Shown piece by piece: positions 6,439-6,538 of a stretch of 6,538 bases of DNA. The position numbers and the translations under genes are program-made. Position 1 is the first letter of the stretch. The number at the start of each line of letters is the position of its first letter. This DNA is from JBDRZD01 sp964623395 (GTDB lineage: Bacteria > Hydrothermota > Hydrothermia > Hydrothermales > Hydrothermaceae): positions 1 through 6,538 of the forward strand of contig CAZUSI010000072.1 in NCBI GenBank assembly GCA_964623395.1. Reading direction: 5' to 3'. The notes below the pieces were generated by a model. It made no database searches. It was not told where the DNA came from and worked only from the letters and a program-made list of their open reading frames with translations.

Positions 6439-6444
6439 CTCCTT
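6439..6444 (-). promoter_or_regulatory. ribosome binding site of the rpoZ-like gene
   Basis: AAGGAG on the minus strand lies 7 bases before the ATG at 6431-6429. It supports that start and the reality of this short gene. Confidence 0.75.
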
Positions 6445-6455
6445 TTAAATAATTA

Positions 6456-6485
6456 ATTATAAGAAAATTTAAACGGGAATTTCAA
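6456..6485 (-). promoter_or_regulatory. sigma-70-like promoter of the seven-gene operon
   Basis: On the minus strand a -35 element TTGAAA (6485-6480, five of six to consensus) and a perfect -10 element TATAAT (6461-6456) are separated by 18 bases. Transcription would start near 6449, leaving an untranslated leader of roughly 18 bases that contains the AAGGAG of the first gene. The fit between promoter, leader and ribosome site supports it. The background is very AT-rich, so chance -10-like matches are common; the combined spacing and -35 match make this one credible. I see no operator or riboswitch in so short a leader. Confidence 0.7.
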
Positions 6486-6538
6486 TATAACGCATTTAAA
6501 ATATTAAAATTTTTAAATTTGATAATTTAATTAATTTT

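Larger units (their letters stand above)
1488..6461 (-). other. predicted seven-gene operon (rpoZ-coaBC-udg-ymdB-fumarase alpha-fumarase beta-kdsB)
   Basis: All seven genes run on the minus strand with junctions of -4, -11, -4, -4, +12 and -4 bp, leaving no room for internal intergenic promoters or terminators. The single promoter upstream of the first gene could serve the whole unit. The genes have unrelated cellular roles, so this looks like a growth-linked housekeeping operon. The end of the unit, after kdsB, faces the plus-strand gene with one base between stop codons and no clear terminator. Confidence 0.8.

Noticed and set aside
6432..6538. Possible promoter for a divergent gene beyond the right edge
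   Set aside because: The stretch is almost entirely A/T, so -10-like matches are meaningless on the plus strand, and no coding start is visible before the window ends.

Overview
The window comes from a very AT-rich bacterial genome (well under one-third GC by eye). Arginine is coded almost only by AGA/AGG, ATA is a common isoleucine codon, and the proteins are rich in Lys, Glu and Ile. That bias is common in thermophilic or anaerobic lineages. A KDO cytidylyltransferase (KdsB) points to a Gram-negative envelope with LPS-type glycolipid. An oxygen-sensitive two-subunit class I fumarase and a family 4 (Fe-S) uracil-DNA glycosylase suit an anaerobe, possibly a thermophile. I cannot name the phylum; a deep-branching or candidate lineage is a guess.

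Layout: the plus strand holds one gene, a DUF4140/DUF4139 (MuiA-like) protein that enters from the left edge and ends at 1486. The rest of the window, 1488-6431, is one tightly packed minus-strand operon. In transcription order it encodes an omega-like RNA polymerase subunit, CoaBC, a family 4 uracil-DNA glycosylase, a YmdB-type metallophosphoesterase, fumarase alpha, fumarase beta and KdsB. A good sigma-70-like promoter (TTGAAA, 18 bp, TATAAT) sits just upstream of the first gene. Five of the six junctions overlap (4, 11, 4, 4 and 4 bp) and the sixth is a 12 bp gap, so translational coupling is likely throughout. The two strands converge with a single base between stop codons and no recognisable terminator hairpin.

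Together the operon covers transcription (omega), coenzyme A synthesis (CoaBC), DNA repair (UDG), a cyclic-nucleotide or RNA-linked regulator (YmdB), central carbon metabolism (fumarase) and envelope sugar activation (KdsB). It reads as a compact housekeeping operon of mixed function, not a defence, mobile or secondary-metabolism locus. I see no tRNA, rRNA, CRISPR, insertion sequence or notable repeat. The most useful observations are the annotation trap at the left gene (a false TTG start inside a longer open frame), non-standard residues at two conserved sites of the CoaC domain, non-ATG starts at coupled junctions, and the one-base convergent gene boundary. I found no convincing undescribed system.
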